This document shows positions 16,795 to 25,991 of a DNA stretch of 64,000 nucleotides, piece after piece. The notes below the pieces were generated by a model, which was not told where the DNA came from, did not search any database, and worked only from the letters and a program-made list of their open reading frames with translations. Source of the stretch: Promethearchaeia archaeon (GTDB lineage Archaea > Asgardarchaeota > Lokiarchaeia > Sigyniarchaeales > SOKP01); contig JAHQWK010000019.1 in assembly GCA_029856145.1 (NCBI GenBank), forward strand, positions 1 to 64,000, written 5' to 3'. Numbering within the stretch: position 1 is the first letter of the stretch; every line of letters begins with the position of its first letter. Both the position numbers and the translations under genes were made by a program.

Positions 16795-17754
16795 TTATTC
16801 GAGTTTAGCTCCACAATTACCGCAAAACTTGAAATCAGAAGGTATACTTTTAACTTGACATGAAGGGCATGTTTTAGAAGGTGGTCCCCATAAAAATTCT
16901 GGATGAGGGCTTTCTCGTACACCTCTATAATTTGGAGGGCGTTTTTCTACAAATGCCGACATTCCTTCAAGTGGTTCCCAAGAAGTATAGTGAATTGATA
17001 ACCAATCTTTTGCGTGTCCAATTGTTTGATGCCAAACAAAATCCTTCCAAAAATTAACCTGCTGTTTTGTATATCTCATGCATTCTGGAAATTTGTCAAT
17101 AAGCTTCTGACACATTTTATCCACTGCAGCATCTATTTCTGCATATGGTACTACTTCATTAACTAAACCCCATTCCATCGCTTTTTTAGCTGAGATTGGC
17201 TCACATAGAAATAGAATTTCTCTAGCACGACGGTCACCAACTATGATGGGTAACCATTGAGTAGCACCTCCACATGCCACGGAACCTACTCTCGTCCCTA
17301 CTTGTTGGATTGTTGCGTGTTCTGCTGCTATTGCTAAATCACATGCCATTTGCCATTCATTCCCTCCACCTGCGACGATTCCGTTAATTCTCGCGATCGT
17401 AGGTTTGCCAATATTGCGGAATACATCGTGAGCTTCTTGAAAGATGGACATCCATTTCCAATATTCAGCAGGTTGAATGGTAAATCTTTCTCTATACTCT
17501 TTTACATCTCCGCCAGTACAAAAAGCTTTATCACCTGCTCCTGTTAAGATAATAACGGCAACTTTATTATCCCAGGCGGCATCATGAAAAGCTTCAATCA
17601 TTTCCATTAATGTAAGGGTCGAATAAGCATTATATACTTCTGGACGGTTAATTGTAACTTTTGCTTTCCAGTCTTTCTTTTCATAAATTATTTCTTTAAA
17701 ATCAAATTCTTTTGGGTCCTTAGGAGTAAAATTCGGTTCTTTGGTATAGCTCAT
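16795..17754 (-). CDS. bamA: 6-oxocyclohex-1-ene-1-carbonyl-CoA hydrolase (BamA/Oah) with C-terminal zinc ribbon
   Basis: The ring-opening hydrolase of the benzoyl-CoA pathway, 319 residues, crotonase fold. Its signature is very strong: AFCTGGDVKEY near 77-87, FRNIGKPTIARINGIVAGGG, NEWQMACDLAI, and QVGTRVGSVACGGATQWLP near 150-168, segments used to recognise bamA. Reaction: 6-oxocyclohex-1-ene-1-carbonyl-CoA plus two waters gives 3-hydroxypimeloyl-CoA. After the crotonase tail a short linker leads to a zinc ribbon (CPSCQVKSIPSDFKFCGNCG) in the last 27 residues, which I do not know from bacterial BamA. It is the first gene of the minus-strand operon, with about 200 bases of non-coding DNA before it for the promoter. 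Confidence 0.92.
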   Translation of the reverse strand: MSYTKEPNFTPKDPKEFDFKEIIYEKKDWKAKVTINRPEVYNAYSTLTLMEMIEAFHDAAWDNKVAVIILTGAGDKAFCTGGDVKEYRERFTIQPAEYWKWMSIFQEAHDVFRNIGKPTIARINGIVAGGGNEWQMACDLAIAAEHATIQQVGTRVGSVACGGATQWLPIIVGDRRAREILFLCEPISAKKAMEWGLVNEVVPYAEIDAAVDKMCQKLIDKFPECMRYTKQQVNFWKDFVWHQTIGHAKDWLSIHYTSWEPLEGMSAFVEKRPPNYRGVRESPHPEFLWGPPSKTCPSCQVKSIPSDFKFCGNCGAKLE

Positions 17755-17969
17755 AAAATCACATCTATTATTGATTTTTTTGATTTCTTTTATTTTTATT
17801 ATTATTCTTAGATAATTTTACAAATTCATTTAAAATTTGTTAATAGAAAACGTTTGGTGGGAATAAAATTCCACTATAAGAGCAATTAGGATGGAATATA
17901 AAAAAGAGTAATATTTAAACTGAACATTATCATAATATCTAATGTAGATTCGGAAAAGAAAATAAAAAA

Positions 17970-18266
17970 TTGGACAGAATAACTGTGGTATCAGATAAAG
18001 AAAAAAGACAAGAAGAAAAAGACTTAGAGATTCCACCTAGAGGAAAAGACTGGGAGAGGGGATTCACAGTTGAAGAAAATAGAGTTGCTGAGTACGTAGA
18101 ATTGTATGAATCAATTGGATATGAAATACGTGTTGAACCTGCTACTCCTGATGAGATGGAAGATTGTCAAGTATGCTTTAAAGATGATTTTGATAATTTG
18201 CGAACAATCTACATTAAACGAAATAAAAATAAAGATAATGAAATGAATTTAGAAGACTTATTATAA
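17970..18266 (+). CDS. small acidic hypothetical protein
   Basis: A 98-residue charged protein starting at TTG; a GTG at 17985 is possible instead. The core reads like a compact fold: VAEYVELYESIGYEIRVEPATPDEM, a CQVCF pair near residue 67, and FDNLRTIYIKRN. The N-terminus is basic and acidic in blocks and probably disordered. I do not recognise a family. It lies between the divergent benzoyl-CoA operon and the convergent peptidase gene, 11 bases from the latter's end. Codon use looks normal, supporting a real gene. Confidence 0.55.
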   Translation: MDRITVVSDKEKRQEEKDLEIPPRGKDWERGFTVEENRVAEYVELYESIGYEIRVEPATPDEMEDCQVCFKDDFDNLRTIYIKRNKNKDNEMNLEDLL

Positions 18267-18277
18267 TTTATTTCAAA

Positions 18278-19537
18278 TCACACCTCAAAAGCCCATTCTC
18301 CACTCCGCATAATCGGTTCCGATGTTCCATTTTCTAATATTCCATCAACATCCATTTCTCCCGAACCAATCATGAAATCTACATGTATAAGACTCATATT
18401 ACCACCAATATTCATAAATTCTTCATCAGACATCTTCTCACCATTTTCCAAACATGGACTATAAGCCCTACCTAGAGCAATATGACAAGAAGCATTTTCA
18501 TCAATTAAGCTATTATAAAATAATAAACCGGATTGTGATATGGGTGAACTATGTGGAACTAATGCGATTTCACCCAAACGGCTTGCTCCTTCATCAGTTT
18601 TTATAAATTGATCTAAGAATTTTTGGCCTTTTCCTGCAGTTGCTTCTATAACTTTCCCTTCTGAAAATTTCAGTTTGAAATCCTCAATACGAGATCCAGC
18701 ATAATTTAGTGGTTTAGTTGCGGTTACAACTCCTTCTATTTTATCTTTATGAGGTAATGTAAAAATTTCCTCAGTAGGGAGATTTGCAGTAAAAACAATC
18801 CCATTTTGACTTTTTTCACTTCCACCAATCCAAATATGTTTCTTTGGTAGTCCAATCACTAAATCTGTTCCAGGAGCTTTTAATTTTAAGGTTGAATATT
18901 GCTTATTGTTCAAAAATCTTCTCCTTGCATGGAGTTTGTTATTATGATCGTTCCAAGCTGAAACTGGGTCTTTTTGTTTCACACGGCAGATATCAAAGAT
19001 TGTATCCCATAATTTGGTTTTTCGTTTATCAGGTGCTATATTGGGGAAGATTTTATTGGCCCAACCATCAACAGGAGCAGCAATCACTGTCCAATTCGTA
19101 GCATTTTTACTAATTAACTTATTAAAAGGTTTATTGTGCTTTAAAGAAGTTCTTCTTCTAATATCCATAAGGTCAGGATCTTGTTCAATGAATAAATCAG
19201 GGTTAGAAGCTAAAATTCCTAATATCGCATCACCTTTTTCTGCAAACTCAAGCTTTACATCCCGTCTCCACGTTGGGAATTCTTCAAAAGAATCTCGGGG
19301 AGCATGCTGGAATCTAATCAAATGAATCTGGGGATGATCCCATAGTACTTCAACAAATCTAGCACCCAATTGATATGCCTTCCTCACAAGTATCTCGACA
19401 AAGGGGGCTAGTTCAAGGGGAAATGAAGCAAATGTAGTCTGAAAAATCAAAAGACGTTGTCCTTTTTGTAGATTAAGACCTACTTTCAATATTACTTCAG
19501 TATACTTTTCTAAATTTTGGTCAAATTCTAATGACAT
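18278..19537 (-). CDS. aminopeptidase, M29 family (AmpS/AmpT-like)
   Basis: A 419-residue metallo-aminopeptidase. The C-terminal half holds the family metal ligands: the region around NASCHIALGRAYSP near 350, and HVDFMIGSGEMDVDG near 388-402, whose His-x-Asp is the classic M29 pair. Two Glu ligands are expected in the middle (the EGVVTATKP and SEGKVIEATAGKG segments are conserved). M29 enzymes trim N-terminal residues from peptides in the cytosol with two metal ions. Length is normal (about 410). It appears monocistronic. Confidence 0.88.
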   Translation of the reverse strand: MSLEFDQNLEKYTEVILKVGLNLQKGQRLLIFQTTFASFPLELAPFVEILVRKAYQLGARFVEVLWDHPQIHLIRFQHAPRDSFEEFPTWRRDVKLEFAEKGDAILGILASNPDLFIEQDPDLMDIRRRTSLKHNKPFNKLISKNATNWTVIAAPVDGWANKIFPNIAPDKRKTKLWDTIFDICRVKQKDPVSAWNDHNNKLHARRRFLNNKQYSTLKLKAPGTDLVIGLPKKHIWIGGSEKSQNGIVFTANLPTEEIFTLPHKDKIEGVVTATKPLNYAGSRIEDFKLKFSEGKVIEATAGKGQKFLDQFIKTDEGASRLGEIALVPHSSPISQSGLLFYNSLIDENASCHIALGRAYSPCLENGEKMSDEEFMNIGGNMSLIHVDFMIGSGEMDVDGILENGTSEPIMRSGEWAFEV

Positions 19538-19716
19538 TGAATTTTCATTTTAATTTTTGAATTTAATTAATTATATTGGATTATATTTACTATAAAAAAG
19601 TTATACATTTTTGAAATGTTTTAAAGATGTTAATTTAAAGAAGGATTTTGTAAATTCTGTTTTGACTCTGAAATTTTTAGTCAATATTTTTATCTATTTT
19701 TTCATTAGATTTATTT

Positions 19717-20157
19717 ATGTCGAAAACAGATATCGTTAAATTTGACGATTATAATGAGGGTGATTCTGCTTCTTGCAGTAAAACTATTACTGAAGCGGAT
19801 GTAACCCTATTTGCGGGAATCAGTGGAGATTTTAATCCTCTTCACGTGAATGAAGAGTTTGCAAAAACCCAAATGTTCGGTACACGGGTAGTTCATGGTG
19901 CTTTTAGTTCAGCATTAATTTCAGCAGTACTTGGTGTTCATTTATTTGGTCCAGGAGCTCTCTATGCTTCGCAAAAAGTAGTATTTAAGAAACCAGTGTT
20001 TATTGGGGATACATTAACAGCAGTAGCAACTGTAATAAAGAAATATACTAAAGAAGGAAAAAGTGGAGTATTACAATTTCTAGATATAGAAACCAAAGTC
20101 TTGAATCAAAAAAAGGAAGTTGTTACAGACGGCGAAGCCCAAGTATTAGTTATGTAA
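19717..20157 (+). CDS. MaoC-like (R)-specific enoyl-CoA hydratase
   Basis: A 146-residue hot-dog fold protein. FAGISGDFNPLHVNEEFAK near residues 32-50 is the hydratase-2 motif, including the catalytic Asp and His of GDxNPLH, followed by TRVVHGAFSSALIS. Such enzymes hydrate 2-enoyl-CoA to (R)-3-hydroxyacyl-CoA. The gene has its own promoter region and is followed by long T tracts, so it is likely a single-gene unit. It could serve beta-oxidation of the ring-cleavage product, but that is inference. Confidence 0.85.
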   Translation: MSKTDIVKFDDYNEGDSASCSKTITEADVTLFAGISGDFNPLHVNEEFAKTQMFGTRVVHGAFSSALISAVLGVHLFGPGALYASQKVVFKKPVFIGDTLTAVATVIKKYTKEGKSGVLQFLDIETKVLNQKKEVVTDGEAQVLVM

Positions 20158-20161
20158 ACTC

Positions 20162-20188
20162 TTTTTTTTCTATTTTGATTTTTTTTTG
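20162..20188 (+). terminator. poly-T terminator after MaoC gene
   Basis: Just after the stop codon there are runs of 8, 4 and 9 T within 27 bases, a typical archaeal U-tract terminator. Confidence 0.55.
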
Positions 20189-20297
20189 TTATTTCACTTT
20201 TATAATAGCTCTTTGAGCAAAAGGTTTTCGAAAAATTTTTTGTATTTGCTTTATTTATTTTAAATAGAGTATCTTAGAATAGCACGTTATAAGAGAT

Positions 20298-20307
20298 ACT
20301 TAAATAG
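20298..20307 (+). promoter_or_regulatory. candidate TATA box of the DRG GTPase gene
   Basis: ACTTAAATAG lies 35 bases before the ATG, preceded by purines that could be a BRE (AAGAGAT). Archaeal transcription starting about 25 bases downstream would leave a short leader with AGGATCA as ribosome site. Confidence 0.4.
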
Positions 20308-20341
20308 AAGCACACTAATTACCGTAGAATAGGATCAAGAA

Positions 20342-21478
20342 ATGTCTGAAAAAGTCGAAGATCGAATAAAAGAACTAGAAGAACGATTGGCTTCCACTAA
20401 AGTAAACAAAGCTACACAAAAAAGTATAAATTTCCTTAAAGCACAATTAGCTAAACTCCGCAATGACTTGATTCGTATCGCAAGTTCTAAGAAAGGCGGT
20501 GGTGGTGGCTTCGGTATTAAAAGAACAGGAGATGCCCAAGTGGCATTCATTGGATTTCCCTCAGTTGGGAAATCTTCTTTATTAAATTTGCTAACTGAAG
20601 GTAATACTCACTCTAAAGTTGCATCATATGATTTTACTACTGTTAAAGCCATACCTGGTATGATGAATATCGAAGAAGCGAAAATTCAGCTTATTGATTT
20701 ACCTGGAATAATTTTGGGTGCTGCTGCTGGTAAAGGGCGAGGAAAAGAAGTATTAGCAGCAGTCCGCTCGGCAGAGTTAGTGTTAATTATAATATGTTTT
20801 CGTTCTGATGGAACGATTAATCTTTCTGATTTGCAAACTATTAGAATGGAGTTGAATAACGCAGGAATCCGGTTAAATACAAGACCACCTAAGATTGTAA
20901 TTAAAGAACGCACACGTGGAGGAATTCATTTTACTTACAAAGGTCGCCAACTCATGGATGCTGATGAAGTTAAATCTCTAATGAATGAACTTAAAGTCCG
21001 GAACGCAGGGGTTTATTTCTCTGAACCAGATATTACGCCCGATGAATTAATAGATTTCATATTTGGAAATCGTATCTACACAAGAGAATACGTGGTAATT
21101 AATAAATCAGATTTGATGAAAGAAAAAATACCAAATAAAGTCATTACAGAGGCAATTGGTCACGAACATTGGGTTATGATCTCAGTTAAAAATCATAAAA
21201 AAATTAAGACGCTCCGTCATAAAATTTTCGAGGAATTGAATTTAATTAGAATATATTTAAAACCTCCAAGACAAGAAGCGGATTTGGATGAACCTATTAT
21301 TCTTCATCATGGAGATACTATTGAAACACTCTGTCGTAAAATTCACAAACGATTCATAAGCGATTATCGCTACTCGTTAATATGGGGTAAATCTGCTAAG
21401 CACCCAGGTCAAAAATTTGATAACCTAGATCACGTAGTTGAGGATGGTGACATAATTTCAATTTATCTGAAGCGATAG
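20342..21478 (+). CDS. DRG-family GTPase (Obg/DRG with TGS domain)
   Basis: A 378-residue GTPase of the DRG family, universal in archaea and eukaryotes and linked to translation. An N-terminal basic helix-turn-helix region (1-55) precedes the G domain: G1 GFPSVGKSSL near 66-75, G2 region DFTTVKAIPG, G3 DLPGIILGAA near 112-121, G4 NKSD near 256-259. The family's S5D2L insert is present between G3 and G4. The C-terminal TGS domain begins near DEPIILHHGDTIETL. Full length and motif set are normal. This gene is one of the best markers that the host is an archaeon. Confidence 0.93.
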   Translation: MSEKVEDRIKELEERLASTKVNKATQKSINFLKAQLAKLRNDLIRIASSKKGGGGGFGIKRTGDAQVAFIGFPSVGKSSLLNLLTEGNTHSKVASYDFTTVKAIPGMMNIEEAKIQLIDLPGIILGAAAGKGRGKEVLAAVRSAELVLIIICFRSDGTINLSDLQTIRMELNNAGIRLNTRPPKIVIKERTRGGIHFTYKGRQLMDADEVKSLMNELKVRNAGVYFSEPDITPDELIDFIFGNRIYTREYVVINKSDLMKEKIPNKVITEAIGHEHWVMISVKNHKKIKTLRHKIFEELNLIRIYLKPPRQEADLDEPIILHHGDTIETLCRKIHKRFISDYRYSLIWGKSAKHPGQKFDNLDHVVEDGDIISIYLKR

Positions 21479-21571
21479 TAGGAATTCTCATGGCTTGTAT
21501 ATATATCTATAATTCTATTAATAAAATAAATATCTCTAAGATGGATGAATTAGCTAAAAAACTTTATAAAA

Positions 21572-22888
21572 TCAATTTTGCAGGAAAAACAAAACTGTTG
21601 GAATTAACTGCCCTTTAAGCGATAATCTTTCGTTTTTTGGTAAATTCACTAAATTTGCCGCCATGTTATTTATTGACTGTTCAGCAGAATCGAGGTCAAA
21701 TAACCTCCTGTATTTAGGATTGTCTGGATATGATACGATTGATTTTTCCCACCGCAAACCTAAAGCGTTGGCTTGGAGTTGTAATCCTGTCAGTGCCATT
21801 CCTGCTTCAATCTCAGCCCAGTATTTTGGATCCATGAAGGCCTTTCCAATTTTGCTATGCATGAACCCTGAACACGGTTTTTTTCTATCTATACACAGTA
21901 AAATTATATAGTTTGAGTAATTAATGCCAAATTCCTTTTCTATTTCGCCTTTAATATTGTTAGAGGTAAATTTGTGAATTGCATGATCGTAGGTTACCTT
22001 TTCATCAACGCGAATCCATCTATTTAACGCGGAAAATCCCACGGGGTTGTAAAAATAAGCTCCTTTTGGCAAGTTAGCGAGTTGATCAACTAAGACTATT
22101 GGATATACAGCGTATCCCGCACATCCAGAAGCATGGACTCTACCATAACCATTTTTCTCTAAAGCATCTCTGTTTCCATGAGTAGCATGATCATTTTCGC
22201 CTTGGCAAGCCCATAATAATTGAGAAATCTCATGTAAGGTTGAATGATTTGGAGCTTCTTTTTCCATCTGATTAAAAATGGCTTTATCTAATGGTATACC
22301 CTGATATTGATTTTTATAGATTGCGCGATCTTTGTAACATCCTGGCGTTTCGAGTAGTACAGTACCGCTCTCCAGTTCTTTTTGAAGAGGCTTTGATGTA
22401 TCTTCTACTAAAGCCCCTCGATCTCTTTCTCGAACTGCTACTGAATACAAAAAGACATAATTTTGATTAAATTCGTTGTTAATGATTTTATTATATTTTT
22501 TCGGAGCTTTAGCTCGTTGTGATACTCCAAGCCCCATGCTTTCCACTTTTAATGAGAGATATTGCCAAATAAGCCCTAAGTCGATTAATTCATCTAATTC
22601 GATTGATTCTTTCCAAATTAATTCTGGATAGATCTCCATTGAATATTGAGTTTTTTCTTTATTTGCAATTAACGTTAACTTGTTATCTTTATACAAATAT
22701 ATTCCACCCGAATAATCCTCTCCATTGGGCAGTACTATAAATAAAGACTTTGAGGGTGCAGCTTGGTTGGCAGACTTACAAATATCCAAGATATCCGTTA
22801 GTGATAAAGTTCGACCCTCCCCTGAACAGTCTTTACGACTTGCTAAACATTCTTGTAGACTCATTTTCAATTCATTTTTATTACTCAT
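21572..22888 (-). CDS. tandem nitroreductase/SagB-like protein
   Basis: A 438-residue protein with two nitroreductase-like halves. The C-terminal half (about 200-438) has the SagB-type series: LHEISQLLWACQG, HASGCAGYAVYPIVLV, LPKGAYFYNP, and AGMALTGLQLQANALGLRW. These are the FMN-binding dimerisation segments. The first half repeats the pattern in weaker form (LTDILDICKSANQAAPS, GGIYLYKDNKL, GLIWQYLSLKVESMGLG), so the gene looks like an internal duplication in which one copy has lost part of its flavin site. SagB relatives oxidise azolines in peptide natural products, but many archaeal members have no such partners. I see no peptide or cyclodehydratase gene nearby, so the role is unknown. Confidence 0.7.
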   Translation of the reverse strand: MSNKNELKMSLQECLASRKDCSGEGRTLSLTDILDICKSANQAAPSKSLFIVLPNGEDYSGGIYLYKDNKLTLIANKEKTQYSMEIYPELIWKESIELDELIDLGLIWQYLSLKVESMGLGVSQRAKAPKKYNKIINNEFNQNYVFLYSVAVRERDRGALVEDTSKPLQKELESGTVLLETPGCYKDRAIYKNQYQGIPLDKAIFNQMEKEAPNHSTLHEISQLLWACQGENDHATHGNRDALEKNGYGRVHASGCAGYAVYPIVLVDQLANLPKGAYFYNPVGFSALNRWIRVDEKVTYDHAIHKFTSNNIKGEIEKEFGINYSNYIILLCIDRKKPCSGFMHSKIGKAFMDPKYWAEIEAGMALTGLQLQANALGLRWEKSIVSYPDNPKYRRLFDLDSAEQSINNMAANLVNLPKNERLSLKGQLIPTVLFFLQN

Positions 22889-23093
22889 TAACTCTGATTA
22901 GACATTTATTTCAAATTAATTTTATGCAAAGTGATTTTCAAAGAAATTTCCCATAAATATGGGAAAAGATAAAATTTTTTATATAATTTAGATGTTTAAA
23001 ATAAGATTAAAATATTTTTGAAATCGTTCTGAGTCATTAAAACAGAGAAATTATTTATTTAAATGAATGTATGCATGAAAGGAGGATAAATAT

Positions 23094-24674
23094 ATGACAT
23101 GGCTTAATATTGGTGAAATAATTAATGTTAATGCGAATAAATATCCAGACAAACTTGCTTTAAAAGATGCAAGACGACAATTAACATTCAAACAGTTTAA
23201 TGAAAGAACTAATAAACTTGCCAATGGAATTCTAAAAAGTGGAATAAAAAAAGGCGATAAATTAGCTGTTTTATCAAATAATTCCATTGAATTTATGGAA
23301 ATTTATGTAGCTGCTGCTAAAGGAGGATTTATAATCGTTCCCTTGAATTTTCGCTTACACCCAGATGATATCTCATTTATAATCAATAATTCAGATGCAA
23401 AATGGTTATTTGTAGAATCTCGATTCTATGAGGCTACAGAAAAAATTTGGGAACGAGCTGAAGAATTAGGATTTGAAGATGTAGAACGTGTACTAATAGC
23501 TGATCAACCGGCAGAGGGTTGGAGATATTTTGAAGATATTGTAGAAATAGGAGAAATTACTTATCCATCTGTAAAAGTCAATCCAGAAGATACATGGGTT
23601 ATTCTCTATACATCCGGGACTACAGGGAAACCAAAGGGTGTTATTCGATCACATCGCTCTTATATTGCCTTTTTCTTAATTAATGAGGCAGAATTTTCCT
23701 TTACCCCTCAAGATTATGGAATGATTTTGATGCCATTATCTCATGTAAATTCCACGTTCTATTCATTTGTCTTTACTTACCTAGGGGCTTCAGTTTATAT
23801 CCATATTGAATATAAATTTGAACCTGAGGAAGTATTAAAAATAATAGATCGAGAGCAAATAACGTTTACATCAATGATACCTACTCATTATAATTTAATA
23901 TTAAGCCTTCCAGATGAAATAAAACAAAAATATGATCTTAGCAGTGTAAAAGCATTATTAACTTCTTCAGCACCTGCGACTAAGCAAATGAAGTTAGATG
24001 TAATGAACCTCTTTAATAAAACAAAACTTTTTGAAGCTTACGGATCAACAGAAGCAGGTCTTGTAACACTCCTCAGACCTGAAGACCAGATGAATAAATT
24101 AGGCTCGATTGGAAAAGAATGTATAGGATCTGATATCATTAAATTATTGGATGAAGAGGGAAATCCAGTACCTCTAGGAGAAATTGGTGAATTATATTCC
24201 CGGGGTCCACAAATGTTTGATGAGTACTATAAACTACCAGAAAAAACTAAGCAAGCTTTTAAAGGAGAATATTTTAGCGCTGGGGATATGGGTAAAAAAG
24301 ATAAAGATGGATTTTATACACTTGTAGACAGAAAGCAGAATATGATAATTACTGGAGGAGAACATGTTTTTCCTTCGGAAGTTGAAAAAGTTGTTGTTTC
24401 GCATCCTTTAGTCGTAGAATGTGCAGTAATTGGATTACAAGATTACAAATGGGGCGAAAGTGTGACAGCTGTGTGTATATTAAATAAAGAAATACCAACT
24501 CCAGACGCTTTTAATAAAGAAATGCATCAATATTGTGAAGATAAATTAGCCAGATTTAAGATCCCAAAACGTTTTTTATGTATAAATTCCGAAGAAATGC
24601 CTAAGACAGGTTCTGGAAAAGTAGTTCACCGAAGATTACGAGAACGATTTAATAAGCAAATTAATAATAAATAA
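23094..24674 (+). CDS. acyl-CoA synthetase (AMP-binding, ANL superfamily)
   Basis: A 526-residue adenylate-forming acid:CoA ligase. The P-loop YTSGTTGKPKGV is near 170-181. YGSTEAG near 325-331 is the acyl-pocket/adenylate motif. SAGDMGKKDKDGFYTLVDRKQNMI near 395-420 holds the ribose-binding Asp and the hinge Asp/Arg, and PKTGSGKVVHR near the end carries the catalytic Lys. It activates a carboxylic acid with ATP and CoA. A strong ribosome site (AAAGGAGG) precedes the ATG. It opens an operon with thiolase, an HgdB-family protein and a MaoC protein. An aromatic or dicarboxylic acid substrate is possible but not shown. Confidence 0.9.
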   Translation: MTWLNIGEIINVNANKYPDKLALKDARRQLTFKQFNERTNKLANGILKSGIKKGDKLAVLSNNSIEFMEIYVAAAKGGFIIVPLNFRLHPDDISFIINNSDAKWLFVESRFYEATEKIWERAEELGFEDVERVLIADQPAEGWRYFEDIVEIGEITYPSVKVNPEDTWVILYTSGTTGKPKGVIRSHRSYIAFFLINEAEFSFTPQDYGMILMPLSHVNSTFYSFVFTYLGASVYIHIEYKFEPEEVLKIIDREQITFTSMIPTHYNLILSLPDEIKQKYDLSSVKALLTSSAPATKQMKLDVMNLFNKTKLFEAYGSTEAGLVTLLRPEDQMNKLGSIGKECIGSDIIKLLDEEGNPVPLGEIGELYSRGPQMFDEYYKLPEKTKQAFKGEYFSAGDMGKKDKDGFYTLVDRKQNMIITGGEHVFPSEVEKVVVSHPLVVECAVIGLQDYKWGESVTAVCILNKEIPTPDAFNKEMHQYCEDKLARFKIPKRFLCINSEEMPKTGSGKVVHRRLRERFNKQINNK

Positions 24675-24721
24675 GAAATTATCAAAATAACAATTAAGAA
24701 ATAAATTAGGTTGTTAAAAAA

Positions 24722-25930
24722 ATGTCTTTTAAAAAAGCTTACATACCTTATGGCCAATACTGGAGTACTCCTTTTTCAAGGTGGCAAATGAGTTTTCAAA
24801 ATCTCCATGCTATAAAGTTTGCAGCAGATATAACAACACGCTTTTTAAATGAAAGGGAAATTTCTCCTAATGACTTTGATGAACTAATATTTGGTATCAC
24901 AATTCCGCAACTCTATTGTTTCTATGGAGGCCCTTGGTTAGCAAGTATGATTGGAGCTGAACATGTTACCGGACCTATGATTAGTCAAGCATGTGCTACA
25001 GGAACTAATACTATTTCTATCGCTGCTCAGAATATTGAGACAGGAATAAATAAAAATGTACTTGTAGTAACAGCTGATCGCTGCTCAAATGGGCCTCATC
25101 TTGTTTATCCGAATCCACAGGCTCCAGGTAGCACGGTGGATGCAGAAAGTTGGGTATGGGATAATTTTGGAAGAGATCCTTTTGCTAAAAACTCAATGAT
25201 TCAAACAGCTGAGAATGTAGCTAAAGAAGTAGGGATTACTAAAAAGGAACAAGACGAAGTCACTTTGATGCGTTATAATCAATATCAAGATTCTATGAAA
25301 GATAATAGAGCTTTTCAAAAGAAATATATGATTGAGCCAATCGAGGTTAAAGATCGCTCTGGTCGAAAGGTGCTTGCAACAGTAGAAGGAGATGAGGGGA
25401 TATTTCCAACAACTATAGAAGGATTATCAAAGCTTAGACCCGTACTTCCAGAAGGGACAGTTACATATGGAACTCAAACGCATCCAGGAGATGCTAATTG
25501 CGGGGTTATAGTTGCTACAAAAGAAAAAGCAGATCAATTAAGGAAAAGAGGCGATGTTGAGATTAGGATTGTATCTTATGGAGAACATAAAACAAAGAAA
25601 GGATATATGGCAATGGCGATAGTTCCAGCCGCAAAAAAAGCTTTGGACAATGCTGAGATTACAATAAAAGATGTATCAGTTATTAAAACACATAACCCTT
25701 TTGCAGTTAATGATGTATATTTCTGTAGAGAGATGGATATCGAATGGAAAGATATGAACAATTATGGAAGCTCACTTATATATGGTCATCCTCAAGCACC
25801 TACAATGATGAGAATTATTATCGAATTAATAGAAGAATTGGTGGAGAAAGGTGGAGGAATCGGTTTAGCCGACGGTTGTGCTGCGGGGGATACTGGTGCA
25901 GCTCTGGTCTTAGAAGTTAAAGTAGAATGA
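24722..25930 (+). CDS. thiolase-family acetyl-CoA acyltransferase
   Basis: A 402-residue thiolase. SQACATGTNTISIAAQNI near 93-110 has the nucleophilic Cys. KTHNPFAVND near 320 takes the position of the usual NEAFA loop. YGSSLIYGHPQAPTMMR near 345-361 is the GHPxGxTG-like His region, and GIGLADGCAAGDTGAALVLE near the end holds the second catalytic Cys in the GCAAGD block. The aligned residues are thiolase-like, but the usual CxGGG is replaced by DGCAAGD. This places it in a divergent archaeal group of uncertain substrate. It starts 47 bases after the ligase gene and 61 before the HgdB-like gene. Confidence 0.82.
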   Translation: MSFKKAYIPYGQYWSTPFSRWQMSFQNLHAIKFAADITTRFLNEREISPNDFDELIFGITIPQLYCFYGGPWLASMIGAEHVTGPMISQACATGTNTISIAAQNIETGINKNVLVVTADRCSNGPHLVYPNPQAPGSTVDAESWVWDNFGRDPFAKNSMIQTAENVAKEVGITKKEQDEVTLMRYNQYQDSMKDNRAFQKKYMIEPIEVKDRSGRKVLATVEGDEGIFPTTIEGLSKLRPVLPEGTVTYGTQTHPGDANCGVIVATKEKADQLRKRGDVEIRIVSYGEHKTKKGYMAMAIVPAAKKALDNAEITIKDVSVIKTHNPFAVNDVYFCREMDIEWKDMNNYGSSLIYGHPQAPTMMRIIIELIEELVEKGGGIGLADGCAAGDTGAALVLEVKVE

Positions 25931-25991
25931 CTTAAAATCTTATTATTTATTTTTTTAAAAATATAAAAATAACAATAGGAAAGTATGTTTA

